From positions 124,001 through 188,000 of the forward strand of contig FUZG01000001.1 of assembly GCA_900168235.1 (NCBI GenBank): a stretch of 64,000 nucleotides of DNA, given 5' to 3'. This document shows positions 16,547 to 24,630 of the stretch, piece by piece (position 1 is the stretch's first letter; every line of letters starts with the position of its first letter). The DNA is from Lachnospiraceae bacterium. GTDB lineage: Bacteria > Bacillota > Clostridia > Lachnospirales > Lachnospiraceae. A model generated the notes under the pieces. That model was not told the origin of the DNA, searched no databases, and saw only the letters and a program-made list of their open reading frames with translations. A program made the translations under genes and the position numbers.

Positions 16547-16672
16547 TTCGGATATATTACGTTTTATTGGCCTAAGCTCAGAAAACGTTCTCCATTCTGA
16601 TACGCGTTTAACTATTTTTTGCTTAAAATCTTTTCGTTTCATACTTTTTTCACCATATAGTCCAATAACCAT
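16514..16672 (-). CDS. Possible small basic protein
   Basis: A 52-codon minus-strand frame from ATG 16672 encodes MVIGLYGEKSMKRKDFKQ and then VKRVSEWRTFSELRP, very basic. No ribosome site is apparent, and it overlaps the plus-strand frame above. The rest of 16547-16943 holds repeat copy 2 and a terminator; nothing else was seen. Confidence 0.25.
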   Translation of the reverse strand: MVIGLYGEKSMKRKDFKQKIVKRVSEWRTFSELRPIKRNISELGYKQKYVKE

Positions 16673-16711
16673 TCAAACATAACACCCTGTCCCCAAATAA
16701 TAACTTTTTAC

Positions 16712-16737
16712 GTGTCCTATAAAAACGCCTCAATCAT
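16712..16737. repeat. 26-bp repeat, copy 2
   Basis: Reads GTGTCCTATAAAAAC then GCCTCAATCAT. It is otherwise in sequence unrelated to the other two copies. Confidence 0.8.
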
Positions 16738-16773
16738 CTATGCTTCCCCATAAAACATTCATTTTTGACTCAT

Positions 16774-16806
16774 AAAAACGGACAGTCACACCGTAGTGAA
16801 ACTGCC
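16774..16806 (-). terminator. Terminator-like hairpin
   Basis: GGACAGTCACAC and GTGAAACTGCCC pair imperfectly; the minus strand continues with GTTTTTA. It lies about 140 bases after the 16944-17258 gene. Confidence 0.6.
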
Positions 16807-16943
16807 CATCAAAAAGCGCCTTCAATATGTTCTCAGTTTTGTCTTTCAGTCCAATCCATGCGTTTATTCTTCAATATTATCACCATTGTGTGATTTGTGA
16901 TTATAAATGGACTGAATCTGAACATGTAGCGGAGCGATTCTGC

Positions 16944-17258
16944 TTAATTATCATCATCAAATATGTCCGTTTCATAAGCCAGTTTGCTTCTTTTTACATC
17001 CAAGACCTCAACATCTCCGCTAATAAGAGATACTTCCACACTGGCAAACACCTTCCATTCCGTATGCGCTGTACTAATTCCAACAGATTCTTCATCTTCT
17101 TCATCTATACCTACTAAGACATTCATAACTTCGTCTCCTTCATTTACCTCCGTATATGACAAAAGAGCTTTATCCTTGAAGATATTGCAATAATTAACCC
17201 CAAGTAATTCTATGCATTTGTCCCTGCCTAAAGCTCGGGCATTTAGTGGATTTATCAT
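16944..17258 (-). CDS. Small acidic protein of unknown function
   Basis: The 104-residue product has LGRDKCIELLGVNYCNIFKD, NVLVGIDEEDEESVGIST and SLISGDVEVLDVKRSKLAYE, ending in an acidic DIFDDDN tail. No signal peptide, membrane helix or known domain is visible. There is no clear ribosome site. The 183 bases up to the next gene hold nothing I recognise. Confidence 0.5.
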   Translation of the reverse strand: MINPLNARALGRDKCIELLGVNYCNIFKDKALLSYTEVNEGDEVMNVLVGIDEEDEESVGISTAHTEWKVFASVEVSLISGDVEVLDVKRSKLAYETDIFDDDN

Positions 17259-17441
17259 ATTACCATTAATCGCTTGAAACTCATTTTATCAAACTCAGTT
17301 TCTGAAAGAAATTTAGATAACTGTGTATTAGCAGACAGTTCTTGTTTCCTATCTTCATTATAATTTTTAGATAGGCTCCTCATGAATTAAATTCTGCTAA
17401 AAAACGCATACTATGTATATATATCGAAAAAAGAGTGCCTT

Positions 17442-18236
17442 TCAGCTCTCTTTTTGCTTATCTTTTTCTGCCGCTTTGATTTCGTCTAATGTGTACCCCA
17501 ATGCAATTATTGTTTCTTCATCAAAATTATTATTAAGCAATTTTGTTATGGCAGAATACCTCTCCTCTGCACGACCTTCTTGCTTTGCTTCTAACTTTAT
17601 TTTCTCGACGATTTCACACATAACGTTCTGTCCCTCCTCAGTTTCTCGATACCTATGCTTTCCTGCAGAAGTTAGAGGAAACTTCTCGTTGTTGTATACG
17701 TTTTCACTGATAAACACTTCCATTAGCTCTGCAACATCCGTACCATCATTAACTGCAGCATTTACATATATCTCTTCGAATCCATTATCGACAACTCTTC
17801 CATTTTCCCTAATAACCCTATCTACATGATAAAGCGATAAACCATCTTTGAACATATCGAATCTTGAGATAAATATAACACAAACATCCGGAACTTTTTC
17901 AAATTTCGTGCCTGGTTCAGTAATATTTGCTGTTAATACAGCACCATTATATCTGACTCTTTTTTGATGGTTATCATCATTGGCTTTCTGCACTTCGATA
18001 TCTATTTCGCGACCCTCGACTAAAACACAGTGTGCATCTAATATAACCGAGCGCCCTTGAAGATTTGATACCATCTTCTGCGGATTATGTGTTATAACAA
18101 TCAGCTCCGGATCTCCCATGATAACTCATAGAATTTCCTGGCAAAAATCTTTATCTTCTGCCATTTTTCGGAACATTACATCATCAATCGGGACAAGTTT
18201 TTTTACCTCTTCCCTTATTTTTGCCTTATTACTCAT
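17442..18236 (-). pseudogene. Rpn-family nuclease gene with one nonsense codon
   Basis: The ATG at 18236 opens MSNKAKIREEVKKLVPIDDV and the frame continues to FCQEIL, then a TGA (18126-18128), then VIMGDPELIVITHNPQ in the same frame to the stop at 17442. Downstream come LQGRSVILDAHCVLVEGR, EIDIEVQKANDDNHQKRVRY, VPDVCVIFISRFD and the ETEEGQNVMCEI tail. These are the Rpn/PD-(D/E)XK landmarks, including the Asp of VILDAH and the EVQ of the nuclease core. Arg is the usual residue at the TGA site, so CGA to TGA is a simple explanation. Restart at the ATG 18119 would give a 225-residue product lacking only the first 39 residues. The frame ends in KDKQKES and overlaps a weak terminator hairpin. Confidence 0.85.
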
Positions 18237-18287
18237 CAATATCCTCATTAAATTGCTTATATTCTTATTAAAACAATAACATTTCCT

Positions 18288-18313
18288 GTGTCCTATAAAA
18301 ACACCTCAATCAT
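18288..18313. repeat. 26-bp repeat, copy 3
   Basis: Reads GTGTCCTATAAAAAC then ACCTCAATCAT, 52 bases upstream of the Rpn pseudogene start. The rest of 18237-18512 shows no gene that I can support. Confidence 0.8.
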
Positions 18314-18512
18314 CCCATCACAAAACCCATGACCATATACTCATTTATATTTCCAAACGATTTATCCCAGATATTGACCTGCAATTTTTTGTTCGTTATA
18401 CTAGCAGAATATTGCGGCTTCAAATCTCTGCTCTTGCCGTCAGATCTATATTTAATCACGCCCGGCTTGAGGGCTATCTTCAAGCAAATATTCCCAGAAA
18501 GCGGTGTAACTA

Positions 18513-19232
18513 ATGACTCTTTGGATAATAGCTACCCTTGTAGCATTTTTTGTAAAGGGGCTCTGCGGCTTTGCTAACACTTTGGTTTTCACATCAGTTC
18601 TCGGATTCGGGATAGCTAACGTTAATATCTCACCGGTGGAACTTGTTCTTGGTTATCCCACAAACCTCATCATGACCTGGAAAAACAGGAAACAGCTAAA
18701 AGTCGGCGTATACCTGCCTTTAGCATTACTGGTCCTTGCCGGTAGTATTCCCGGAGCATTTTTGTTAAAAAACATCAATGTACAATATCTGAAAATCTTC
18801 TTTGGAATAGTCGTGATCCTGATCGGAATAGAAATGTTTCTAAGAGAATATCAAAAGACACAGCTGCGCGAATCTAAACCCCTTCTCGGAGTGATCGGCA
18901 TTCTGTCCGGTTTGCTATGCGGACTTTTCGGAATAGGCGCTCTGCTCGCCGCATATGTCGGTAGAGTAACCGATACAAGCGACGAATTTAAGGCAAATAT
19001 CAATGCTGTCTTTATTGTTGAAAACACCGTCCGACTCATTATATATACTGCGCTCGGTGTCATTACTTTCGAATCCGTAAAACAGGCTGTTTTACTCACT
19101 CCATTTATGCTTGCAGGATTATTCGCCGGAATGAAAAGTTCCGCAATTCTTGATGAAAAGTACGTTAAAAAGCTGGTGATCATCCTGCTCATCATTTCAG
19201 GTGCGGTATTAGCTGCAAAGAACATATTTTAG
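18513..19232 (+). CDS. TauE/SafE family permease
   Basis: The 239-residue product has about seven hydrophobic segments. Two homologous halves can be seen, VAFFVKGLCGFANTLVFTSV near the start and GILSGLLCGLFGIGALLAAY near residue 135, the inverted-topology repeat of the TauE/SafE (sulfite or organosulfur exporter) family. The substrate is unknown. It is alone between an Rpn relic and the GntR operon. Confidence 0.85.
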   Translation: MTLWIIATLVAFFVKGLCGFANTLVFTSVLGFGIANVNISPVELVLGYPTNLIMTWKNRKQLKVGVYLPLALLVLAGSIPGAFLLKNINVQYLKIFFGIVVILIGIEMFLREYQKTQLRESKPLLGVIGILSGLLCGLFGIGALLAAYVGRVTDTSDEFKANINAVFIVENTVRLIIYTALGVITFESVKQAVLLTPFMLAGLFAGMKSSAILDEKYVKKLVIILLIISGAVLAAKNIF

Positions 19233-19258
19233 CCAATCTTTTTGTACATTTTTTTGTA

Positions 19259-19287
19259 TTGACAATACTTTCAGCGTGCGTTATTGT
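19259..19287 (+). promoter_or_regulatory. Promoter of the GntR-ABC operon
   Basis: TTGACA (19259-19264) and TATTGT (19282-19287) are 17 bases apart, directly upstream of the operator and the regulator gene. Confidence 0.7.
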
Positions 19288-19292
19288 ATCAC

Positions 19293-19320
19293 TGTACTAG
19301 TTAGCTAATACAATAGTACA
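19293..19320 (+). promoter_or_regulatory. Operator of the YtrA-type GntR regulator
   Basis: TGTACTA (19293-19299) and TAGTACA (19314-19320) are inverted around 14 bases that themselves contain TTAGCTAA. The site begins 6 bases past the -10, so binding would block initiation. Paired TAC-type half sites of this size are usual for YtrA-family regulators. Confidence 0.7.
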
Positions 19321-19348
19321 ACAAACTAATAGAAAGGAAAAACGTACT

Positions 19349-19711
19349 ATGCCATGGAACCTTAATTCGGATAGCCCTATATTCATCCAGATTATTGATC
19401 ATCTCCAAAATGATATTGTTTCAGGTTTTTACAAACCCGGGGATAAACTTCCAAGTGTTCGTGAGCTTGCTGCCGAAGCCGGCGTCAATCCCAACACAAT
19501 GCAGAAGGCACTCAGTGAATTTGAACTGACAGGACTGGTTCACTCAGAAAGAACCAGCGGACGTTTTATTACGGAGGACCAAAAATTGATAGAAGAATTA
19601 AAGACATCACTTGTACAAACACAGATAAAAGAATTCTTTGAAAACATGAAGAAACTTGGCTTTACCGAAAATGAGATCCTGCAGCTTGTCATAGAACATA
19701 CAAAAAAATGA
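19349..19711 (+). CDS. GntR family regulator, YtrA subfamily
   Basis: The 120-residue product has the winged helix SPIFIQIIDHLQNDIVSGFY, KPGDKLPSVRELAAEAGVNP and NTMQKALSEFELTGLV, with only a short C-terminal helical tail in place of a ligand domain, which defines the YtrA subgroup. These usually repress the ABC transporter genes that follow, as here. GAAAGGAAAAAC precedes the start. Confidence 0.95.
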   Translation: MPWNLNSDSPIFIQIIDHLQNDIVSGFYKPGDKLPSVRELAAEAGVNPNTMQKALSEFELTGLVHSERTSGRFITEDQKLIEELKTSLVQTQIKEFFENMKKLGFTENEILQLVIEHTKK

Positions 19712-19804
19712 ACTGTTTGTCACTTTATATAAGTGTCCATACAGAACCCGTAGTTAATACGTGTTTATGATAAACCAAATTCATTTTATTAAGGAGCATA
19801 ATAC

Positions 19805-20503
19805 ATGAGTAATCTGTTAGAAATACAGGGCTTATTTAAATCCTATGATAATATTCAGGCTCTGAACAACGTAAATCTGTCCATCAGTCCGGGACATATA
19901 ACAGGTCTTCTCGGACCAAACGGAAGCGGTAAGACAACTCTCATAAAGATCATCTGTGGTCTGCTTCGTCCATCTTCAGGTACCGTACTTGTGGACGGCA
20001 ATCCAATCGGACCCAAGTCAAAGGCGATCATTTCTTATCTTCCTGATAAAACCTACCTTAATAACAGCATGACTATTAAATCTGTTATTGAGATGTTTAA
20101 GGACTTTTACGAGGATTTTGATGATAACAGAGCATATGACATGCTTAATAGTCTAAACATCGATCCTAAACGCAAGCTCAAGACTCTTTCAAAAGGTAAC
20201 AAGGAAAAAGTTCAGCTTATTCTCGTCATGAGCCGAAGAGCAAAGCTCTACATTCTGGACGAGCCCATTGCAGGTGTTGACCCTGCCGCCAGAGATTATA
20301 TATTGCGGACTATCATCAGTAACTATGATCCGTCTGCTTCTATCCTCATATCTACACACCTTATCGCAGACATTGAGCCGGTGCTGGATGAAGTTATTTT
20401 CTTACAAAACGGATATATCAGGCTCTTTCAGCCTGTTGATGACATAAGGGAAAATAACGGCAAATCAGTCGATGAACTTTTCAGGGAGGTATACAGATGT
20501 TAG
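19805..20503 (+). CDS. ABC transporter ATP-binding protein
   Basis: The 232-residue ATPase has Walker A GPNGSGKTT, signature LSKGNKEKVQL, Walker B LYILDEPIAGVDP and the H-loop ISTHL. The family (YtrB/YhcH-like) is typical of GntR-controlled export or stress transporters. AAGGAGCATAATAC precedes the start. It overlaps the permease gene by 7 bases, so the two are translated together. Confidence 0.95.
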   Translation: MSNLLEIQGLFKSYDNIQALNNVNLSISPGHITGLLGPNGSGKTTLIKIICGLLRPSSGTVLVDGNPIGPKSKAIISYLPDKTYLNNSMTIKSVIEMFKDFYEDFDDNRAYDMLNSLNIDPKRKLKTLSKGNKEKVQLILVMSRRAKLYILDEPIAGVDPAARDYILRTIISNYDPSASILISTHLIADIEPVLDEVIFLQNGYIRLFQPVDDIRENNGKSVDELFREVYRC

Positions 20504-21309
20504 GCAAACTGATCAAGCATGAATTTAAAAATACATGGATGGCCATGGTTCTTATATATGCTATAACCATCTTCCTTGGGATTTCAGGTTCCATCTTTTT
20601 CGGAATCTTAAATTCATGCGATTTTTTAACAGAACCATGGCGTGAATTTTGGAATATGGCCGGTTTTTTAGGCGCTGTAGCAGCACTGTCAGCACTTAAC
20701 ATGATCGTCATTATTTTTCTTGTTGTACACTATTACAGAAACCTGTATTCCTCACAGGGATATCTCTCATTTACACTCCCTGCAACAGCAACAAAAGTGG
20801 TTTCTTCCCGAATAATTGTTTCCTGTATATGGATTCTGCTTTTTTATGTATCTGTTTTTATCAGCTTTACATCAGCTATGCTCCTTATGAGCCAATTTCC
20901 TGCGTTTTCAGATTTTTGCCGGGCTATGAGAGAGTTTTTTGACGAGTTAATAAAGAGTTCTTCCTCCGCCATTTTTATAAGAAACTTTACACTAGCCATT
21001 TTTGCAACCATGCTTTCAATTATCGCAAATCTTATGCAATATTTCTTTTGCATAAGCATTGGACAGCTATGGCACAAAAATAAAATTTTAGGTTCAGTTC
21101 TCTGTTATCTGGGAACAAGCATTGTTCTTGGTGTAGTTATCGGCTTCATAAATTTCGGAAGCCTATTACTGACCTCTTTTAACGGCACCGAGTCCCCCAA
21201 TTTCTTTTTTTACTACATGTTAAAAAATGCCCTCTACTCTAGTGTGCTTATACTTATTTTCTACTTTACATCTGTATTTATTGCAAATAAGAAACTTAAT
21301 CTTGACTGA
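20497..21309 (+). CDS. ABC transporter permease (ABC-2 like)
   Basis: The 270-residue product has six predicted membrane segments: an N-terminal helix after MLGKLIKHEFKNTWMAMVL, a second around residue 60, and four more to the C-terminus. The first cytoplasmic segment KHEFKNTW and the SSQGYLSFTLPATATKVV loop are typical of the permeases that pair with YtrA-controlled ATPases. The start lies inside the ATPase gene end. Confidence 0.9.
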   Translation: MLGKLIKHEFKNTWMAMVLIYAITIFLGISGSIFFGILNSCDFLTEPWREFWNMAGFLGAVAALSALNMIVIIFLVVHYYRNLYSSQGYLSFTLPATATKVVSSRIIVSCIWILLFYVSVFISFTSAMLLMSQFPAFSDFCRAMREFFDELIKSSSSAIFIRNFTLAIFATMLSIIANLMQYFFCISIGQLWHKNKILGSVLCYLGTSIVLGVVIGFINFGSLLLTSFNGTESPNFFFYYMLKNALYSSVLILIFYFTSVFIANKKLNLD

Positions 21310-21365
21310 TGGTGACTAAAGATGGATGGAACCCCCACCCCCGTCCCTCATTCAGTTCAAAAGCA

Positions 21366-21446
21366 AAAAGAGCCCATAATGATATGTACCCTCACTGGTT
21401 TGAACAGTAAAGGGGGCACATATCATAGTAGGCTCTTTTCTTTATG
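21366..21446 (+). terminator. Long terminator hairpin of the ABC operon
   Basis: AAAAAGAGCC and GGCTCTTTT pair at the base, and the next bases (ATGATATGT against ACATATCAT) continue the stem; the loop is about 25 bases. A TTTTCTTTAT run follows. Confidence 0.75.
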
Positions 21447-21531
21447 TTACATTTGTAACATTTGGATTCACTTCAAGAACATAGCATCCCCGATGTTGCG
21501 GATTCTAAGTCAGATGTTACGCTTGTAACAT
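21444..21531. repeat. Paired palindromes ATGTTAC-N4-GTAACAT
   Basis: The same 7-base arms with a 4-base centre occur at 21444-21461 and 21514-21531. Between them lies a looser AACAT...ATGTT pair. The second palindrome abuts the ssb stop. The centre of the first reads TACATTTGTA, the form of CopY/BlaI sites, but no such regulator is near. Confidence 0.6.
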
Positions 21532-21879
21532 TCAAGCAAACGGCAATTCTGCGACACTTTTACTCTCAGCAAACTCTACTTCTTCTCCGACCACATCTGT
21601 TGTATAAACCTTCTGGCCATCCCGGTTTGTATAACTTCCTGTCTGGATTCGACCGGATATAACAAGTTTTGTTCCCTTGTGAACATACTTCTCAATAAAC
21701 TCCGCCTGTCTGCCAAAAGAGACCATGCTAATAAAATCTGCAGTCTGATCCGCCCCATCCTGTTTAAACCGTCGATCTACAGCAAGCGTGTATCTTGCGA
21801 TTACTGTTGCGTTCTCGCCCTGCGAATGGCGAATATCAGGATCTCTTGTAAGACGGCCCATTAAAATTACTTTATTCAT
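21532..21879 (-). CDS. ssb: Single-stranded DNA-binding protein, short form
   Basis: The 115-residue product starts MNKVILMGRLTRDPDIRHSQ and keeps the whole OB fold (ATVIARYTLAVDRRF, FISMVSFGRQAEFIEKYVHK, KLVISGRIQTGSYTN, VEFAES). It then ends SKSVAELPFA. Normal SSB has a 50-residue linker before the acidic D-D-x-I/L-P-F tip that recruits repair enzymes; here the linker is missing while an LPF-like tip remains. It may be a second, mobile-element-type SSB rather than the chromosomal one. Confidence 0.92.
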   Translation of the reverse strand: MNKVILMGRLTRDPDIRHSQGENATVIARYTLAVDRRFKQDGADQTADFISMVSFGRQAEFIEKYVHKGTKLVISGRIQTGSYTNRDGQKVYTTDVVGEEVEFAESKSVAELPFA

Positions 21880-22139
21880 TAATTTTTTCCTCTCTTTCGT
21901 GATTTTCTTGGGTATTTAACTTTGAGTGTGGTTTTAGATAAACACACCACCTCTCTTCAGCATAGCGAAGTGATGTGGTTGGTCTAAAGTTAATAAAGGT
22001 TTTCAATGTTCTATTCTTTGAGAAGTTTTTGTATTTCAATCATACCCTCAGTAGGTGTAATAGCACATGGACTAAGGCAATCAGAAACAATAGTCTCAAT
22101 CTTTTGAAGTTGCTCCATACTATGAATTGCAACTGCTAA
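21880..22139. other. Leader and spacer upstream of ssb
   Basis: An imperfect hairpin at about 21940-21990 (CCACCTCTCTTC against GAAGTGATGTGG) lies in the ssb 5' leader. A 47-codon minus-strand frame (22011-22154, MNCEALAVAIHSMEQLQKIE...) has no ribosome site and overlaps the Rpn relic on the other strand; I do not count it as a gene. Confidence 0.35.
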
Positions 22140-22433
22140 AGCCTCACAGTTCATAGTATTGATAGAGATTCTACCATTGCAATTAATACATTTACTAATC
22201 TAAACATGACAATTCCGGATGATAGGGAGGTGATTGACGTGTGCAAGGCTGTAGAAGAATGGCGCCAGGAAGAGCGTGACGAAGGACGCGAAGAGGGACG
22301 CATGGAAGGTGAGGACAAATTAGCTCGACTCATCAACGCTCTTATAGAATCTGGTCGGAATAATGATATTGCAAAGGTTTCCACTGATAAAGAATATCGT
22401 GCTCACCTTTATGATGAGTTTAACATTACCTGA
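22140..22433 (+). pseudogene. 3' relic of an Rpn-family gene
   Basis: An open frame between stops reads VHSIDRDSTIAINTFTNLNM, TIPDDREVIDVCKAVEEW and a Glu/Arg-rich EERDEGREEGRMEGE tail, which is the C-terminal third of Rpn-family proteins. No nuclease core remains. The first in-frame ATG is at 22206 and could give 75 residues, though I read it as a relic. Confidence 0.7.
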
Positions 22434-22437
22434 AAAA

Positions 22438-22470
22438 AGCCCGTTGCCTCCCCAAAGGAGACAACGGGTT
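22438..22470. terminator. Bidirectional terminator
   Basis: AAGCCCGTTG and CAACGGGTTT pair with TTTCG on the plus side and CTTTTTTC on the minus side; it serves the minus-strand serine hydrolase gene at 22540. Confidence 0.75.
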
Positions 22471-22539
22471 TCGTTGCATATTCATTATATCTTATGATCT
22501 TAATTCGATTCCAATTCCATTGAACAAACATGGACGGTG

Positions 22540-24441
22540 TCATCTATCTACAATTTCCTGCAACGAACGATAGGCACGCATTTCCGGATGATCTTCATCC
22601 GTTACTCCGTCTTCCCTAAGTCGTCTTTCGGCATCCGCTGCCATATCTTTTTCAAGGCTTTCCAGTACTTCCTTGCAATTATCAGGTTCTTCCATGCCTA
22701 TCTGCAGTATTTCCGAAACGAATCCAAGTGTCGCGGTGGTATAAAAATTCCCTTTATACTGATTCAGCGTCTCATCACCCTCAAGCAAGCGACTGTGGAT
22801 CTTATTTGTCAGCATCACAACAACGAGATTTTTATCCGGGTCTATCACAGTAAGTGTCCCGGTAAAACCCTGATGTCCATATGTATCAGACGATGTAACC
22901 GTGCCGAAGTATTTGTCTCTGACATGGTCTCCCTCTCTCCACCAACCTAGTCCGTATGATGTAAAGGCCTCATTTTTCGGTGCAATGAACATATCTCTGA
23001 CATCTTGAGAAAAAAACTTCTTATCTCCATAGCCGCCTGTCAACATGACCGACGCAAGCCTCGCAAGATCCGATGCATCAGAAAACAGTCCGGCATGACC
23101 GGATACTCCTGCCATACAGTAAAACGCATTTGGATCATGCACCTCACCCTGAATAGTCTCGGTACGTATACCCGAATAAACCACGTTTCCGTCTCTGCTG
23201 TTTCCCATGAGCTCCGTTGCTGCGCAATCATTTTTTGTAAACCCATGTTGAAGCGGATTATATGTAATATGCGTAAGTCCCATAGGGTCGTAAAATGTCT
23301 CTTTAAGATAATCGTCCATACGCTGCCCTGTGATCTTTTCTACACAGTAGCATAAGAGCATGTAGTCAATATCACTGTAAACGGTCTGCGTCCCCGGTTC
23401 ATACATGAGAGGTGTACAAAAAATTTCCTTTAAGGTCTTTTCCCTTGTCTCTTCATCACCTGCTGTCCCGACATATAATATATTTTCATTATCAGAGTTG
23501 AACTGCTGTGAAGCATTATCATAACGATCATTAAAGTACTGCAGCCCCGGCGGGAATCCTCCCTGGTGCCTTAGCAGATCACGGATAGTAAGCTCTGATT
23601 TCCATTTTTTATTTATATCAAGCTCGACTGCATCATATCCCTCATAATCTATTTTTACGGTGTCCTCATAAAACCCGTCTCCGAGTATGTCACAGATCTT
23701 TTTATCAAGCTCTATCTTGCCATTTGTCAAAAGGTGCTGTATCGCATAATTTACACTATACATCTTTGTATTCGAAGCAAGATCGTATAATGTTTCTGTC
23801 GTAACCGGATCACTTTTTACAGGATTTCCCTTTTCATCATAGGTTCGTACATTTCCCCAGGCTTTGTCATATACCAGTCTGCCATCTTTTACCACAGCGA
23901 GCTGGGCGCTTGAAAAGCCGTTTTCGATATCCGAGGTGATGATACGATCAATACACTTAAATGCCTCTTCTGATATACCAACTTCATCCGGTGTTCCGTC
24001 TATAACGATCGGATATGGTATGGCAGCTCGCACATTTCCCTCCCCGACATTGCTTATCTGAAGCGAATTCAAACCATTTTTCGTGATTCCTGAAATATCA
24101 GCTATGTACGCCTTACCCTTAATAATTTGACTTGTATCAAGCTTCTTACCATTCACATAAAGGCTAAAACCATCACATTTCTCATCAGGTGACAGATATA
24201 GCTTACCCTGTCCTTCGTAACCATAGAATCCAACACGATTATTTACTGCAAACGCCGCATTCACATCGCCTTTCCAATCAGGAAATGTCACATCCAACTG
24301 CCACTCAGCCTCCGGAAAAGTACATTCTTCGATACTTACTTTCCCCAGCTTACTCTCCTCCTTCTTGCATCCGCACAAAAAAATGCTCACCACACCGGCA
24401 AGCATTAATGTTTTCACTATAGTTCTACCCACTCCACTCAT
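22540..24441 (-). CDS. Serine beta-lactamase-like lipoprotein (PBP4B/EstB type)
   Basis: The 633-residue product starts with a lipoprotein signal (VVSIFLCGCKK, lipidated Cys near residue 25). Residues about 35-150 form a domain with beta character, and residues from about 160 a serine hydrolase of the beta-lactamase/class C fold: the SxxK motif in YDLASNTKMYS, a conserved DIDYMLLCYCVEKI block with the Tyr motif YSDIDY, and GHQGFTGT near the C-terminus. This is the layout of YfeW/PBP4B-like carboxypeptidases or esterases. The substrate is likely peptidoglycan, but esterase activity is possible. It is a single-gene unit. Confidence 0.85.
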   Translation of the reverse strand: MSGVGRTIVKTLMLAGVVSIFLCGCKKEESKLGKVSIEECTFPEAEWQLDVTFPDWKGDVNAAFAVNNRVGFYGYEGQGKLYLSPDEKCDGFSLYVNGKKLDTSQIIKGKAYIADISGITKNGLNSLQISNVGEGNVRAAIPYPIVIDGTPDEVGISEEAFKCIDRIITSDIENGFSSAQLAVVKDGRLVYDKAWGNVRTYDEKGNPVKSDPVTTETLYDLASNTKMYSVNYAIQHLLTNGKIELDKKICDILGDGFYEDTVKIDYEGYDAVELDINKKWKSELTIRDLLRHQGGFPPGLQYFNDRYDNASQQFNSDNENILYVGTAGDEETREKTLKEIFCTPLMYEPGTQTVYSDIDYMLLCYCVEKITGQRMDDYLKETFYDPMGLTHITYNPLQHGFTKNDCAATELMGNSRDGNVVYSGIRTETIQGEVHDPNAFYCMAGVSGHAGLFSDASDLARLASVMLTGGYGDKKFFSQDVRDMFIAPKNEAFTSYGLGWWREGDHVRDKYFGTVTSSDTYGHQGFTGTLTVIDPDKNLVVVMLTNKIHSRLLEGDETLNQYKGNFYTTATLGFVSEILQIGMEEPDNCKEVLESLEKDMAADAERRLREDGVTDEDHPEMRAYRSLQEIVDR

Positions 24442-24458
24442 AATATTTTATCCCCCCG

Positions 24459-24546
24459 AAAGTACTTTTACCCCTACTAATGACACGAATTACTTCGCTT
24501 CTGATAAAGTTCAATCAGATTTTTTACTTTTGACCCTGTCATCATA
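24459..24546. repeat. Intergenic repeat, short copy
   Basis: AAAGTACTTTTACCCCTACT, then AATGACACGAATTACTTCGC, and after a gap TTTTTTACTTTTGACCCTGT and CATCA. The same blocks in the same order, with about 90 extra bases, occur at 28683-28864. Confidence 0.7.
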
Positions 24547-24576
24547 TATCGATTTTTTTGTCATGTCCAGTCAAAA

Positions 24577-24606
24577 AACCGCTGCCCCCTTTTGGAGACA
24601 ACGGCT
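24577..24606 (-). terminator. Terminator of pheT
   Basis: On the minus strand GCCGTTGTCTCC and GGGGGCAGCGG pair around AAAA, followed by TTTTTTG. Confidence 0.75.
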
Positions 24607-24630
24607 TTATCGTTGTAAATATATTACATT

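Noticed and set aside
18329..18577. 82-codon plus-strand frame before the TauE gene
   Set aside because: It overlaps the TauE start out of frame and has no ribosome site or recognisable sequence.
21444..21461. CopY/BlaI-type operator (TACANNTGTA)
   Set aside because: Only one clean site, no such regulator or copper or lactamase gene beside it; kept only as a palindrome.
22011..22154. 47-codon minus-strand frame upstream of ssb
   Set aside because: No ribosome site; it overlaps the Rpn relic on the opposite strand.
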